64,000 nucleotides of DNA from UBA3305 sp002373555 (GTDB taxonomy: Bacteria > Bacillota > Clostridia > Lachnospirales > Lachnospiraceae). The DNA is taken from positions 41,347-105,346 of the forward strand of contig CAMOER010000005.1 of assembly GCA_946612455.1 (NCBI GenBank), written 5' to 3'. Of the stretch, positions 1 to 8,379 are shown piece after piece. The notes under the pieces were generated by a model. It was given only the letters and a program-made list of their open reading frames with translations, was not told the DNA's origin and made no database searches. Both the position numbers and the translations under genes were made by a program. Positions within the stretch are counted from its first letter, which is position 1, and each line of letters opens with the position of its first letter.

Positions 1-2511
1 CGGTGTGTCGGCATTTGTCATGAATTCATCTGATCTGGTAAAGCCTGTGGCATTGAAATCTTTTACCATAAGCAGACAGTTGAACTGCTGCATATCGGCA
101 AGTCCTTTGTAAACGAGATTATCGAACTGCTTCAGTTTTTGACCATGATCAGAGACCAGAATAATCCTCGTATTATCATAGACGCCGTTTTCACGCATAT
201 AATCAAACCATTTACCGAGTTCAATATAGGATTTGACATTGACGCAAAAATGTTTGAACTTGGGGCCGGTAGGTGCGCCGTTGCCCCGATATCCCATATT
301 GCATTTAATGCCGTCAATTTCGTAGATGCTGTCATCATAGTACGCATCATTATCTACGTGAAGAGACAGCTCGAAATCAGGCATCTGGAGCAGGGTGTCT
401 TCATGTGTCAGCTTATTGGTCATACAGAGCATCGTGTCAGTATCCTCATCTGTGATCTCTGTCAGATCGTTCAGATGCAGCATGACCGAATAGGAATTCA
501 GGAAATTCTGTTCAATGCCGGTGTTTTCAGAGGAAGAATAATAAGTACCTTTGTCATAAACGGCAGACTTAAGGAGAACCGGAGAAGCTTTGAAAATACT
601 GTAGAAGAAAAAGTTCCGCATCTGAAGTTTCTCGTATTCTGCCGTGAAGGAGGAGAGCTCGGCATTATAGCTTCCCATTGTATTGAAAGTCCTGATATCA
701 GGATAATCATCAAAGATGGACAGATCCGGGATCCATTCATATCCGGCGTAAGGAGGATCACAGACTGTTACTTCATAATCGGCATTATTGAAAAGTACGG
801 GCAGTACTTTCAGTGCTTCATTTTGCTTGTCAACAAGCAGATCCGCTTCCCGAAGGTTGATCTCAGCAGGAGAGTATTCATAGCCGCCGAACAGAGCGGG
901 AGAACCGTAATTTGTCCGTACGCCGAAGGATATCGTATTGGGATACCAGGTAAAGCCGTCAAACTGTTCCAGCAGTTCCGGCCGCTGTTTGAAAATATAG
1001 GGCGGATAGGCTCCTATTGCACGGTCCAGCATCAGAATGATCACATTTTTTCCTGTTGTGCTCAGTCGGAAAACAGGTTCGATCTTTGCCTCCGTGATCT
1101 TATCGGCCGGATAGAGATAGTTGGCTTCGCCGATCCCGGTCTGCATATTCTTCACAGAGACAACAGACAGGCCGGCAAGTCCGAGAATACCGATGATATA
1201 AACCCTTGGTATGAGCGTTTTTCTGTATCGCCAGATCAGCAGACAGATCATGGCAAGCAGCAGGATTACAGCGGTATTGATCAGTTTTTCGGAAGAAGAA
1301 AAGGAAGGCTGATCATCGAAAATCAGGCCGGTGGAGATATCTCCGAGCCCTCTGCCGAAAAACATGTAAGTGACAACACTGGTGACGGATAAACACCAGT
1401 ACACGACGGCAAATACTCTTTTAAAGCGTGCATCTGCCAGAAAATAGAAAATACTCCCCCAGATCAGGAAGAAGCCGGAGGTGAGTACGGTCGCACCGAG
1501 TGAGAACCGGATCGGATTCATGTACGCCTTTTTATCAATAAATTCAAGAGGAGAATCACTGATCACGGCTTCCGGAATAACAAAGCCGATCAGAACTGTC
1601 AGGAAGATCCCGCCAAGAAGAAAATAGATAAAAGGCACAGAATCGGGCTGCATTTTCTCATCAGATTGTTTGTTGAAATGCTTCTCCTTTAACAGATTGA
1701 TCATTGGAATCAGTGTTATAAGAAGGATCAATCCGAAAAAACCGATTCTTTTTGCTGACCAGAGTCTTCCGGTAATGGCAAAAAATCCGTATACTGTCAC
1801 ACCGAAAGCGGCGGCCAGCACGGCGAATACTTCCTTCGGATGTTTCAGCACTTTATAGAAGATGTTTTTGACAAGCGAGAAGACATTGTTCAGTGTCCAG
1901 TACATGACCAGGCCGGCGGGCCGGTCATACAACAGCACCAGGAACAGGATCGTCAGCACCACCTGTTGGATCTTGCTGCTTAACGGGAAACCTCTGGAAT
2001 AAATGGCACCGGAAATGAGATTGATCACCGTCATCAGGATCGGGAGTACATTGACCGTAAACCCGGCAATGGTGAACATTGCGTCCGGTGCACCCAGATC
2101 TCTGATCGGACCGAAGGATGCGCCCTGCAGCAGCACCAGATCGGACAGAAAACGGTAAGCAGCAATAAAGAACGGGATCTGCAGCAGCAGGGAGATCGAG
2201 CTCTTGAGCGAATGCAGCGGATGATAATTCTGCTGACGGTAGTAGGTCTGCAGCATCATGTACTGCTCGTCGCCCTTGAAGGTCTTCTTGATATGATCCA
2301 CCCAGTGCTTCATGGAGGCCTGCTTGTCGCGTTCCGCCTCCTGCATCACATCCGCCCTGCGGTAGAGCGGCAGGATCAGGAAATTGACCACCAGACTGAC
2401 CCCGATAATAGATACCCCGGGATTCTTCAGCAGACGGTACATGAATACGAATATGATCTCGATGATCAGCACGAGCGGCTGAACGATCAGGTTATAGAGG
2501 ACAGATAGCAT
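1..2511 (-). CDS. YidC/Oxa1 insertase-like domain fused to sulfatase/phosphoglycerol-transferase-like domain (partial, runs off the left edge)
   Basis: An uninterrupted reading frame of 837 codons runs from ATG at 2511 to the window edge, with no stop. Residues 1-220 look like YidC/Oxa1: several hydrophobic helices, a basic LPLYRR stretch near residue 50, and the YidC signature RPAGLVMYWTLNNVFSLVK near 198-215. More membrane segments follow to about residue 470. From about residue 490 a sulfatase/alkaline-phosphatase-like domain begins: IILMLDRA (Asp496) and VSDHGQKL (Asp788-His789) match the metal-binding motifs of LTA-synthase-type enzymes. The start follows GAGAGGTG and lies 12 bp after the phosphonopyruvate decarboxylase stop, so it is the last visible gene of the phosphonate operon. 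Family knowledge suggests a membrane enzyme acting on a surface polymer; the role of the YidC part is unknown. Confidence 0.85.
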   Translation of the reverse strand, partial: MLSVLYNLIVQPLVLIIEIIFVFMYRLLKNPGVSIIGVSLVVNFLILPLYRRADVMQEAERDKQASMKHWVDHIKKTFKGDEQYMMLQTYYRQQNYHPLHSLKSSISLLLQIPFFIAAYRFLSDLVLLQGASFGPIRDLGAPDAMFTIAGFTVNVLPILMTVINLISGAIYSRGFPLSSKIQQVVLTILFLVLLYDRPAGLVMYWTLNNVFSLVKNIFYKVLKHPKEVFAVLAAAFGVTVYGFFAITGRLWSAKRIGFFGLILLITLIPMINLLKEKHFNKQSDEKMQPDSVPFIYFLLGGIFLTVLIGFVIPEAVISDSPLEFIDKKAYMNPIRFSLGATVLTSGFFLIWGSIFYFLADARFKRVFAVVYWCLSVTSVVTYMFFGRGLGDISTGLIFDDQPSFSSSEKLINTAVILLLAMICLLIWRYRKTLIPRVYIIGILGLAGLSVVSVKNMQTGIGEANYLYPADKITEAKIEPVFRLSTTGKNVIILMLDRAIGAYPPYIFKQRPELLEQFDGFTWYPNTISFGVRTNYGSPALFGGYEYSPAEINLREADLLVDKQNEALKVLPVLFNNADYEVTVCDPPYAGYEWIPDLSIFDDYPDIRTFNTMGSYNAELSSFTAEYEKLQMRNFFFYSIFKASPVLLKSAVYDKGTYYSSSENTGIEQNFLNSYSVMLHLNDLTEITDEDTDTMLCMTNKLTHEDTLLQMPDFELSLHVDNDAYYDDSIYEIDGIKCNMGYRGNGAPTGPKFKHFCVNVKSYIELGKWFDYMRENGVYDNTRIILVSDHGQKLKQFDNLVYKGLADMQQFNCLLMVKDFNATGFTRSDEFMTNADTP

Positions 2512-2523
2512 GTATTACACCTC

Positions 2524-3648
2524 TCAGTTTAACGTATTCAGGTAGTTCATGAAGTTTGCCTTGTTTTCAAGTGCGGTCGTGGTCGGTCTGCCGAGATCGG
2601 CACGCGCCCCGATCGAGCATTTGATCTCGATCAGACGGAGGCCGTCGTTCGTTTTTGCAGCAGCGAGTTCACGGTCAAGATCATCGAAATTGTCAACACT
2701 GACAGCATCCGGATAGCCGCAGGCTTTTGCTGCTGCGACGACATCGATCTTTCCGGCAGCCGTAGGCATGCCGCCGACTGTTTCATGGGCACCGTTATTG
2801 ATTACGATGTGGACAAGATTATGCGGGCATACAGAACCGTTTACGGCAAGAGCGCCCATATGCATCAGCATGGAACCGTCTCCGTCAATGCACCAGATTT
2901 TATGATCCGGCTTGTTGATCGCGATGCCGAGGGCGATGGAAGAAGTATGTCCCATCGAACCGACGGTAAGGAAATCATACTGATGGCTCTGGCCGTTGGC
3001 CACACGGATTTCGAACAGTTCTCTGCTGGCTTTTCCGGTCGTGGAAACGATCGGATCCTCGCCCGTAGCAGCGGCGATATGGCGGATGATCTCCTCACGG
3101 ACCATCTTGTTGTCATTTTTATAAACGACCTTCTTTTCCATGGTCAGCGCGTTCTTGCGGATGATGAAAGCAACGGATTTTCCGGCTGCAAGAATGTCTT
3201 TGAAGTCGTCCATCGCACCCGCCAGCTCTTCAGGAGTCGTATCTTCGGAAACGATGAACGGCTTGATATCCATATCCTCCATCAGCTTCACGGTCACCTG
3301 GCCCTGGTAGATATGCTGCGGTTCATCATGTACGCCGGGCTGGCCTCTCCAGCCGATCACGAAGATGACCGGGATGGCATAGACCTTGTCATTTAACAGG
3401 GAGGCAACAGGGTTGATGATGTTTCCCTGCCCGGAATTCTGCATATAGACGACCGGAACCTTGCCGGTCGCAAGATGGTATCCCGCTGCCAGTGCGGTGC
3501 AATTGCCTTCATTGGCTGCGATCAGATGGTGCTGCGGGTCGATTCCGTAAGTATCCATCAGGTAGTTGCACAGCGCTTTGATCTGGGAATCGGGAACGCC
3601 GGTATAGAAATCAGCGCCCAGTGTATCAACAAATGTCTTTATATCCAT
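2524..3648 (-). CDS. aepY: Phosphonopyruvate decarboxylase
   Basis: This 374-residue protein matches the ThDP-dependent phosphonopyruvate decarboxylase family. It would convert phosphonopyruvate to phosphonoacetaldehyde, the irreversible step that pulls PEP mutase forward. The N-terminus has GADFYTGVPDSQIKALCNYL and a glutamate in AANEGNCTALAAGYHLATG, typical of the pyrimidine-binding domain. The C-terminal half carries the ThDP/Mg motif WCIDGDGSMLMHMG (GDGS) and INNGAHETVGGMPT. The length is normal for the family. ATG follows GGAG by 8 bases, and the gene starts 2 bp after the upstream dehydrogenase. Its neighbours (PEP mutase upstream) fix the pathway. It is almost certainly cytoplasmic. 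Confidence 0.93.
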   Translation of the reverse strand: MDIKTFVDTLGADFYTGVPDSQIKALCNYLMDTYGIDPQHHLIAANEGNCTALAAGYHLATGKVPVVYMQNSGQGNIINPVASLLNDKVYAIPVIFVIGWRGQPGVHDEPQHIYQGQVTVKLMEDMDIKPFIVSEDTTPEELAGAMDDFKDILAAGKSVAFIIRKNALTMEKKVVYKNDNKMVREEIIRHIAAATGEDPIVSTTGKASRELFEIRVANGQSHQYDFLTVGSMGHTSSIALGIAINKPDHKIWCIDGDGSMLMHMGALAVNGSVCPHNLVHIVINNGAHETVGGMPTAAGKIDVVAAAKACGYPDAVSVDNFDDLDRELAAAKTNDGLRLIEIKCSIGARADLGRPTTTALENKANFMNYLNTLN

Positions 3649-3650
3649 AT

Positions 3651-4775
3651 TTAGTTCTCCTGCTTCAGAATATCATGATACAGCGCATCAATGGTTTCCG
3701 TGTCCAGTTTTACGGGATGGTTCTTTAGTCTGACGGGATTGACGGACGTTTTCAGTACGGCATAATCTTCTTCGGAAGCAGCGGGGACCGAAAGCGCGAG
3801 ATCGCTTACGATCTGACCGAGTTTTGCGGCCGCTTCTTCGGGAGATGCGCATCCCATCGCATCCGCGATCTGCGCGAAAATATCCTTCAGGTAAGCTTCC
3901 CCGCGGGGATCGATGCAGCGGTCAGTATGACAGATCATCCAGGGGAACAGAATGCGGTCGCACAGCGCAGCTGCATGGCCGTGTGCGATGCCGTACAGGC
4001 TTGTCAGCTTGTAGCACATGGCATGGCCGGCGGTCGTCTGGGTGATATTGATCGCCTTGCCGGCTGTATTGGCGGCGATCAGCATGGCGGCATTTGCATC
4101 ATCATCGTTCGCAATATAGCCGTCCATGTTGGCCAGCACCATCTCAATGGCTTTGCGGCTGTATACGCGGCTCTCCTCCGTGCTGTTGACGGACCAGAAT
4201 GATTCGATCGAGTGGCACAGCGCGTCCAGCATGGTGCTCTTTTTCTGGTAGAGCGGCAGCGTCTTCAGCGCGCTGCGGTCCATCAGGACGGCGGAAGGAA
4301 TCATGCTCTCGTGCGTGACGGACTGCTTGGCATCGTTGTAATAGATGACGGCATACCGTGTAGCCTCGGATCCTGTGCCTGCCGTGGTAGGGATCGCCAT
4401 GAGCGGAACGTCGTTCGGGACGATTTCCTGCTGCAGATAATTGACGGATGGATCCATGTTGCTGTAGAGCTTGATGCATTTTGCGACGTCGATGGCAGAG
4501 CCGCCGCCGATGGCGACGATGGCATCACAGTCCGAATGATTGAACAGGGATACGCCGTTTGCGACCGATTCATACAGCGGATTCGGCTGGAAATCATCGA
4601 AGAAGATGACCTCGATCCCGGTACGTTCCTGAAGCGACTGAAAATAATCATTCAGCCGCAGGAAGGGAAGAGAGGCATCGCAGACCAGAAAGATGCGCCT
4701 GTACTGCTGTTCTTTAAAATATGCATCCAGCTCAGAATAGTTCTCAGAGCTTTTGAGTAGGAGTTGTTCTTTCAT
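3651..4775 (-). CDS. Iron-type (group III) alcohol dehydrogenase, probable phosphonoacetaldehyde reductase
   Basis: The protein has 374 residues from the ATG at 4775; an upstream ATG at 4841 would overlap the previous gene and is less likely. Family motifs seen are AIGGGSAIDVAKCIKLY (nucleotide binding), PTTAGTGSEATRYAVI, DALCHSIESFWS, and the metal-binding histidines in AGHAMCYKL and YGIAHGHAAALCD. Iron-dependent dehydrogenases next to PEP mutase and phosphonopyruvate decarboxylase are known to reduce phosphonoacetaldehyde to 2-hydroxyethylphosphonate (PhpC-type). The operon position between those two genes supports that here; the exact substrate is inference. No aminotransferase that would make aminoethylphosphonate is seen in the window, though one could lie beyond the left edge. 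Confidence 0.85.
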   Translation of the reverse strand: MKEQLLLKSSENYSELDAYFKEQQYRRIFLVCDASLPFLRLNDYFQSLQERTGIEVIFFDDFQPNPLYESVANGVSLFNHSDCDAIVAIGGGSAIDVAKCIKLYSNMDPSVNYLQQEIVPNDVPLMAIPTTAGTGSEATRYAVIYYNDAKQSVTHESMIPSAVLMDRSALKTLPLYQKKSTMLDALCHSIESFWSVNSTEESRVYSRKAIEMVLANMDGYIANDDDANAAMLIAANTAGKAINITQTTAGHAMCYKLTSLYGIAHGHAAALCDRILFPWMICHTDRCIDPRGEAYLKDIFAQIADAMGCASPEEAAAKLGQIVSDLALSVPAASEEDYAVLKTSVNPVRLKNHPVKLDTETIDALYHDILKQEN

Positions 4776-4795
4776 GTTATTGTACTGCCTCGTTA

Positions 4796-6802
4796 TTATT
4801 CTGCGGGGATCAGGTTGATGATCTCCTTGATCGACATGCACTTGTCATCGCATTCCTTTGCACGGTGGTTCTCCAGGATCGTCCTGGCGGCATCCTGCAT
4901 GGCCGGGAAGCCGGTGCGCGTCAGCTGGTTCGCATAAATGATGATGTTGGCGCCTGCCGCCTTGCATTCCTCTTCCGTGACGGTATTGTAGGAAGTGGGC
5001 ACAAGAACGATGGGCGTTGTCGTATTGTCTTTCCGGAACTTTGTGATGAACTCAAAGATCTCCGAAGGATCTTTCTTTCTGCTGTGGATCATCACGGCGT
5101 CGGCCCCGGCTTCCACATAAGCATGGGCGCGCTTCAGCGCCTCGTCCATGCCGAGTTCCAGGATCAGGGCTTCGATCCTGGCGCAAATCATGAAGTCGGC
5201 GGTCTTCTGCGCCTTCTTGCCGGCGCTGATCTTTTCACAGAAATGTTCGATCGTATCCACGGTCTGTTTGACTTCCGTGCCGAAGAGACTGTTCTTCTTG
5301 AGGCCGGTCTTATCCTCGATGATGACCATGGAGACGCCCATGCGCTCCAGGCTTCTGACGGTATAGACGAAGTGCTCGGTCAGTCCGCCGGTATCCCCGT
5401 CAAAGATGATGGGCTTGGTAGTGACCTCCATGATATCGTCGATCGTGCGGAAGCGGCTGGTCATGTCGACAAGCTCGATATCCGGCTTGCCCTTGGCGGT
5501 GGAGTCACAAAGAGAACTGACCCACATGGCATCGAACTGTCTGGTGCCGCCGTTCTGGTAGACCATCGTCTTCTCCACGATCAGGCCGGTGATGCCGCTG
5601 TGTGCTTCCATTGCGGTCACGAGTCCCTTCATTTCCAGGGTCTTCTTCAGACGGGCCCGGCGCATATCGGGCAGAGAGAGCTTTTCGCGCGCGCGATCAT
5701 CCATTTCCTTGTATTTCGGATCATTTGAATAGGGGAATTCCACGAGCTTGCCGCCGTAGGAAGCCAGGATCGATACGACTTCATCACGTACAGGCCGCTG
5801 GAAACCGGTGACCCAGTCGTCGCCGTGGACAACGATGTCGGGATGATATTTCTCCAGATTTTCCTTATAGGAAAGCGTCCGCTGTTCAACGACCCTGTAA
5901 ACGCCGGAAATGTTTTCGAACATGGCCCGGCGCTCCTCTGCGGGAACGAGCGGGAAGCGCTTGTAACCGGCGACGGCTTCATCGGAAAGCACGCCGATGA
6001 TCAGACGGCCGAGACGCTCGGCTTTCCGGATGATGGAGATATGACCGCTGTGGATGATGTCCGTGGAGAACGTCATGTAAACGGTGCGGGATTCGACTTC
6101 ACGCAGTCTTGCGGATACAACGGCCAGATCCTCGGGATTATCGATCTCGGCACAGAGAAGATTCTTTACATCAAGCGCTTTGATATGGCAGTCCTCCGCC
6201 ACTTCGTTCAGCGCGTTCTCCGCGTAGCATTTGACCTGGTTGTTCTCGCAGAAACGGATGATGCGGTCAAGCCAGACGCGGAAATCGTCTTTCTTCAGAT
6301 AATAAAGGGGCTGCGCGGCCATGGCTTCGTCAAAGAATTCGATACCGACCTTTTTCACCATGCCGTCCCGGACGACCGCTTTGAAATCCTTCTCGGGGAG
6401 TTCGAGCGTGGAGGATACGGTCATGGCTGATGTTTCGGAAGCGAGAAGCATGTCAAATGCTTCATTCTCGAATACCAGGTCGCCGTGCATGAGGATGATG
6501 TCATCATCCAGATATTCTCTGGCACAGTAGATCGAATAGATATAATTGGTCTTGTCATAGACCGGGTTCTTAACGAAACGGATGTTGATCGGCAGCTCCA
6601 GCGACTGGCAGTAATTGATCAGTACGCTGTCAAAAGAGCCTGTCGTCATCACGACTTCGGTGATGCCGCGCTGCATCAGCATGTTCAGCTGTCTGCTGAG
6701 AATGGTCTCACGTCTGGAGATCTCGGTCATACATTTGGGATGTTCGGAAGTCAGGACGCCCATGCGGCTGCCGAGTCCGGAATTTAAGATCAATGCTTTC
6801 AT
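4796..6802 (-). CDS. aepX: Three-domain protein: NTP transferase + HxGH cytidylyltransferase + phosphoenolpyruvate mutase
   Basis: This 668-residue protein has three enzymatic parts. Residues 1-235 are a LicC/PntC-like sugar-nucleotidyltransferase fold (LILNSGLGSRMGVLTSEHPK at 5-24, MHGDLV at 105-110). Residues 238-375 resemble a TagD-type cytidylyltransferase, with HSGH at 251-254 and the phosphate-binding VPAEERRAMFEN near 286-297. Residues 385-668 are PEP mutase with the diagnostic loop EDKTGLKKNS at 496-505. PEP mutase makes phosphonopyruvate from PEP. PntC-type domains activate phosphonates as CMP esters. Carrying two different nucleotidyltransferase folds in one chain is unusual and suggests two activation reactions or one degenerate domain. 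ATG follows GAGGTG, 3 bp after the glycerophosphotransferase-like gene. Confidence 0.92.
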   Translation of the reverse strand: MKALILNSGLGSRMGVLTSEHPKCMTEISRRETILSRQLNMLMQRGITEVVMTTGSFDSVLINYCQSLELPINIRFVKNPVYDKTNYIYSIYCAREYLDDDIILMHGDLVFENEAFDMLLASETSAMTVSSTLELPEKDFKAVVRDGMVKKVGIEFFDEAMAAQPLYYLKKDDFRVWLDRIIRFCENNQVKCYAENALNEVAEDCHIKALDVKNLLCAEIDNPEDLAVVSARLREVESRTVYMTFSTDIIHSGHISIIRKAERLGRLIIGVLSDEAVAGYKRFPLVPAEERRAMFENISGVYRVVEQRTLSYKENLEKYHPDIVVHGDDWVTGFQRPVRDEVVSILASYGGKLVEFPYSNDPKYKEMDDRAREKLSLPDMRRARLKKTLEMKGLVTAMEAHSGITGLIVEKTMVYQNGGTRQFDAMWVSSLCDSTAKGKPDIELVDMTSRFRTIDDIMEVTTKPIIFDGDTGGLTEHFVYTVRSLERMGVSMVIIEDKTGLKKNSLFGTEVKQTVDTIEHFCEKISAGKKAQKTADFMICARIEALILELGMDEALKRAHAYVEAGADAVMIHSRKKDPSEIFEFITKFRKDNTTTPIVLVPTSYNTVTEEECKAAGANIIIYANQLTRTGFPAMQDAARTILENHRAKECDDKCMSIKEIINLIPAE

Positions 6803-6805
6803 CGT

Positions 6806-8095
6806 TTACACCTCTGCTGCAGGCTTTGCTTTGCGGCCTGCCTGTTTTTCTGGTACGGAACCGGCCTTTTCAGCAAGCTCCTTCTGTTTTCTGATCATGT
6901 AGTCTGCGGTGAGCGCAGCGCTTTCGCCAATGTGCGCCCAGGCTTCCCTTCTTGCCTTATCACGGCCGGCGGACAGCGTATCGCTTGCGATCGCGCCGTC
7001 GATCACTTCCCTGAGACGCGGGATATCTTCTTCCTTTAAAGGTACGCCGATTTCGGGGAGTACTTTGAATTTCCACATGTCTTCATCGAGCCATGCGGCA
7101 TCATAGGGATCCTTGACAAAGGTATTTTCGGTATACAGGATCGGCTTGTTGAAGATCAATGTGTAGTCGAAGATAACGCTGGAGAAGTCGGAAATCATGA
7201 TGTCTGCAGTATGAAGCGATTCGAAGTTGTCGCTGCTGCGGTCCCAGTGCACCCTTTCGCTGTCCGGATATTTCTTCATCAGCGCATCCATCAGATCCTT
7301 CTCGGAACGGAACGACTGGGGATGCGGACGGATGATGATATTGTAGCCGGTCGCCAGGAGAGAATCAATCATCCGGCTGCCGAAGCGGTTGAGGATGCCG
7401 CTGGCGCCCCACGAAGGTGCCAGCAGGACGGTCGTTCCTTCGTGTTTGGATGCCGGTGTATTTTTAAGCCGCTGATAAAGACGGTCCATATAGGTGCAGC
7501 CGAGCACCGCAAGTTCCTTCTCGGGCAGATTCCGCTTGTGCTCCAGCTCGCGGATCTCATCGATCTGGAAGGCGCCGGTCAGCAGCACAGCATCGTAGTA
7601 ATCCAGACTGAACATACGGTAACCGGCGGCGGAGGTGCCGGCGGCGTGCAGGGTATGCACATACCAGTCGACATTTTTCGACCGTTTCCACTGGAGAACG
7701 TCAAGCCCCGGCGTGGTGGCCAGAACGATGCAGGCATTCATCATATTCAGCTTGGAAAAAGCATGGTTCCCTTCGCCGATGAATTCGCATTTCACATACG
7801 CATATTTCTTTTCAAGTCCGGGATCGTCCGGAGACGCGGTCCAGTAAGTCAGGTTCACTTTCCGCCTTTCAAATTCGTCGCAGATCGGTTCGAAGACATT
7901 CCAGTACTGTTTGCCGTCGCTGAAGATGACGAACGGAAGCTTGTTCGCGTTCATCTTCTCGGTCTTTCCGCCGCTCAGACGGAATTTGATCTTAAAGAAA
8001 AATTTCTGCGCGAAGAAGTACAGCGTCGTAATGGCTCCGAGCAGTATTGTAAAAAGCATGCTTCCCGTACCGGGATCAATGTAGGCACACAGCAT
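6806..8095 (-). CDS. CDP-glycerol glycerophosphotransferase family protein (TagB/TagF-like), membrane anchored
   Basis: The 429-residue protein starts with one membrane helix (MLCAYIDPGTGSMLFTILLG, then FAQKFFF), followed by a GT-B fold typical of teichoic acid polymerases. Visible motifs are LLAPSWGASGILNRFGSRMI, IIIRPHPQSF (RPHP) and ADIMISDFSSVIFDYTLIFN (SDxSS). Family members transfer glycerol- or ribitol-phosphate from CDP-alditols to a membrane-linked acceptor. It is the first gene of the phosphonate operon, so its donor could be a CMP-phosphonate rather than CDP-glycerol; that is inference. ATG follows AGGAG. The C-terminal 25 residues are basic and low in complexity. Confidence 0.88.
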   Translation of the reverse strand: MLCAYIDPGTGSMLFTILLGAITTLYFFAQKFFFKIKFRLSGGKTEKMNANKLPFVIFSDGKQYWNVFEPICDEFERRKVNLTYWTASPDDPGLEKKYAYVKCEFIGEGNHAFSKLNMMNACIVLATTPGLDVLQWKRSKNVDWYVHTLHAAGTSAAGYRMFSLDYYDAVLLTGAFQIDEIRELEHKRNLPEKELAVLGCTYMDRLYQRLKNTPASKHEGTTVLLAPSWGASGILNRFGSRMIDSLLATGYNIIIRPHPQSFRSEKDLMDALMKKYPDSERVHWDRSSDNFESLHTADIMISDFSSVIFDYTLIFNKPILYTENTFVKDPYDAAWLDEDMWKFKVLPEIGVPLKEEDIPRLREVIDGAIASDTLSAGRDKARREAWAHIGESAALTADYMIRKQKELAEKAGSVPEKQAGRKAKPAAEV

Positions 8096-8379
8096 TGGGG
8101 AACTCCTCTCGTATTATGCATGACGCGGATGATCAACCGGGATGTGTAAAATGATCATCTGCATAACTATATAAATATAGCACGCATCAACTGAATAATC
8201 AATGAACCTTTGGCTGTCCGTTCATCATTTTCCGGAGAGGAGCTTTTTACAGTGGATCTGCCTTTCGTCAGGCCATAAAAAACCTCTATATTGGTAAGTC
8301 TGTCTTACGTCATATAGAGGTGTGCACAATATTTGGAATATGCCGGCAGGTGCTGCTTTTGTGACATCAGAGCAGCATC
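8096..8379. other. Intergenic region holding the operon promoter area and a terminator
   Basis: The right part contains the terminator of the downstream-lying minus-strand gene (8276-8321). The part near 8100-8200 is AT-rich and must hold the promoter of the phosphonate operon, but I could not settle on one -35/-10 pair. No gene was found. Confidence 0.5.
8276..8321 (-). terminator. Rho-independent terminator of the LTA-synthase-like gene
   Basis: On the minus strand, arm ACCTCTATA pairs with TATAGAGGT, with an inner GTAAG/CTTAC pairing, and is followed by TTTTTT. It separates the LTA-synthase-like gene from the phosphonate operon. Confidence 0.8.

Noticed and set aside
139..1392. Long plus-strand reading frame
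   Set aside because: It is the antisense shadow of the YidC-sulfatase gene, which has clear family motifs on the minus strand.
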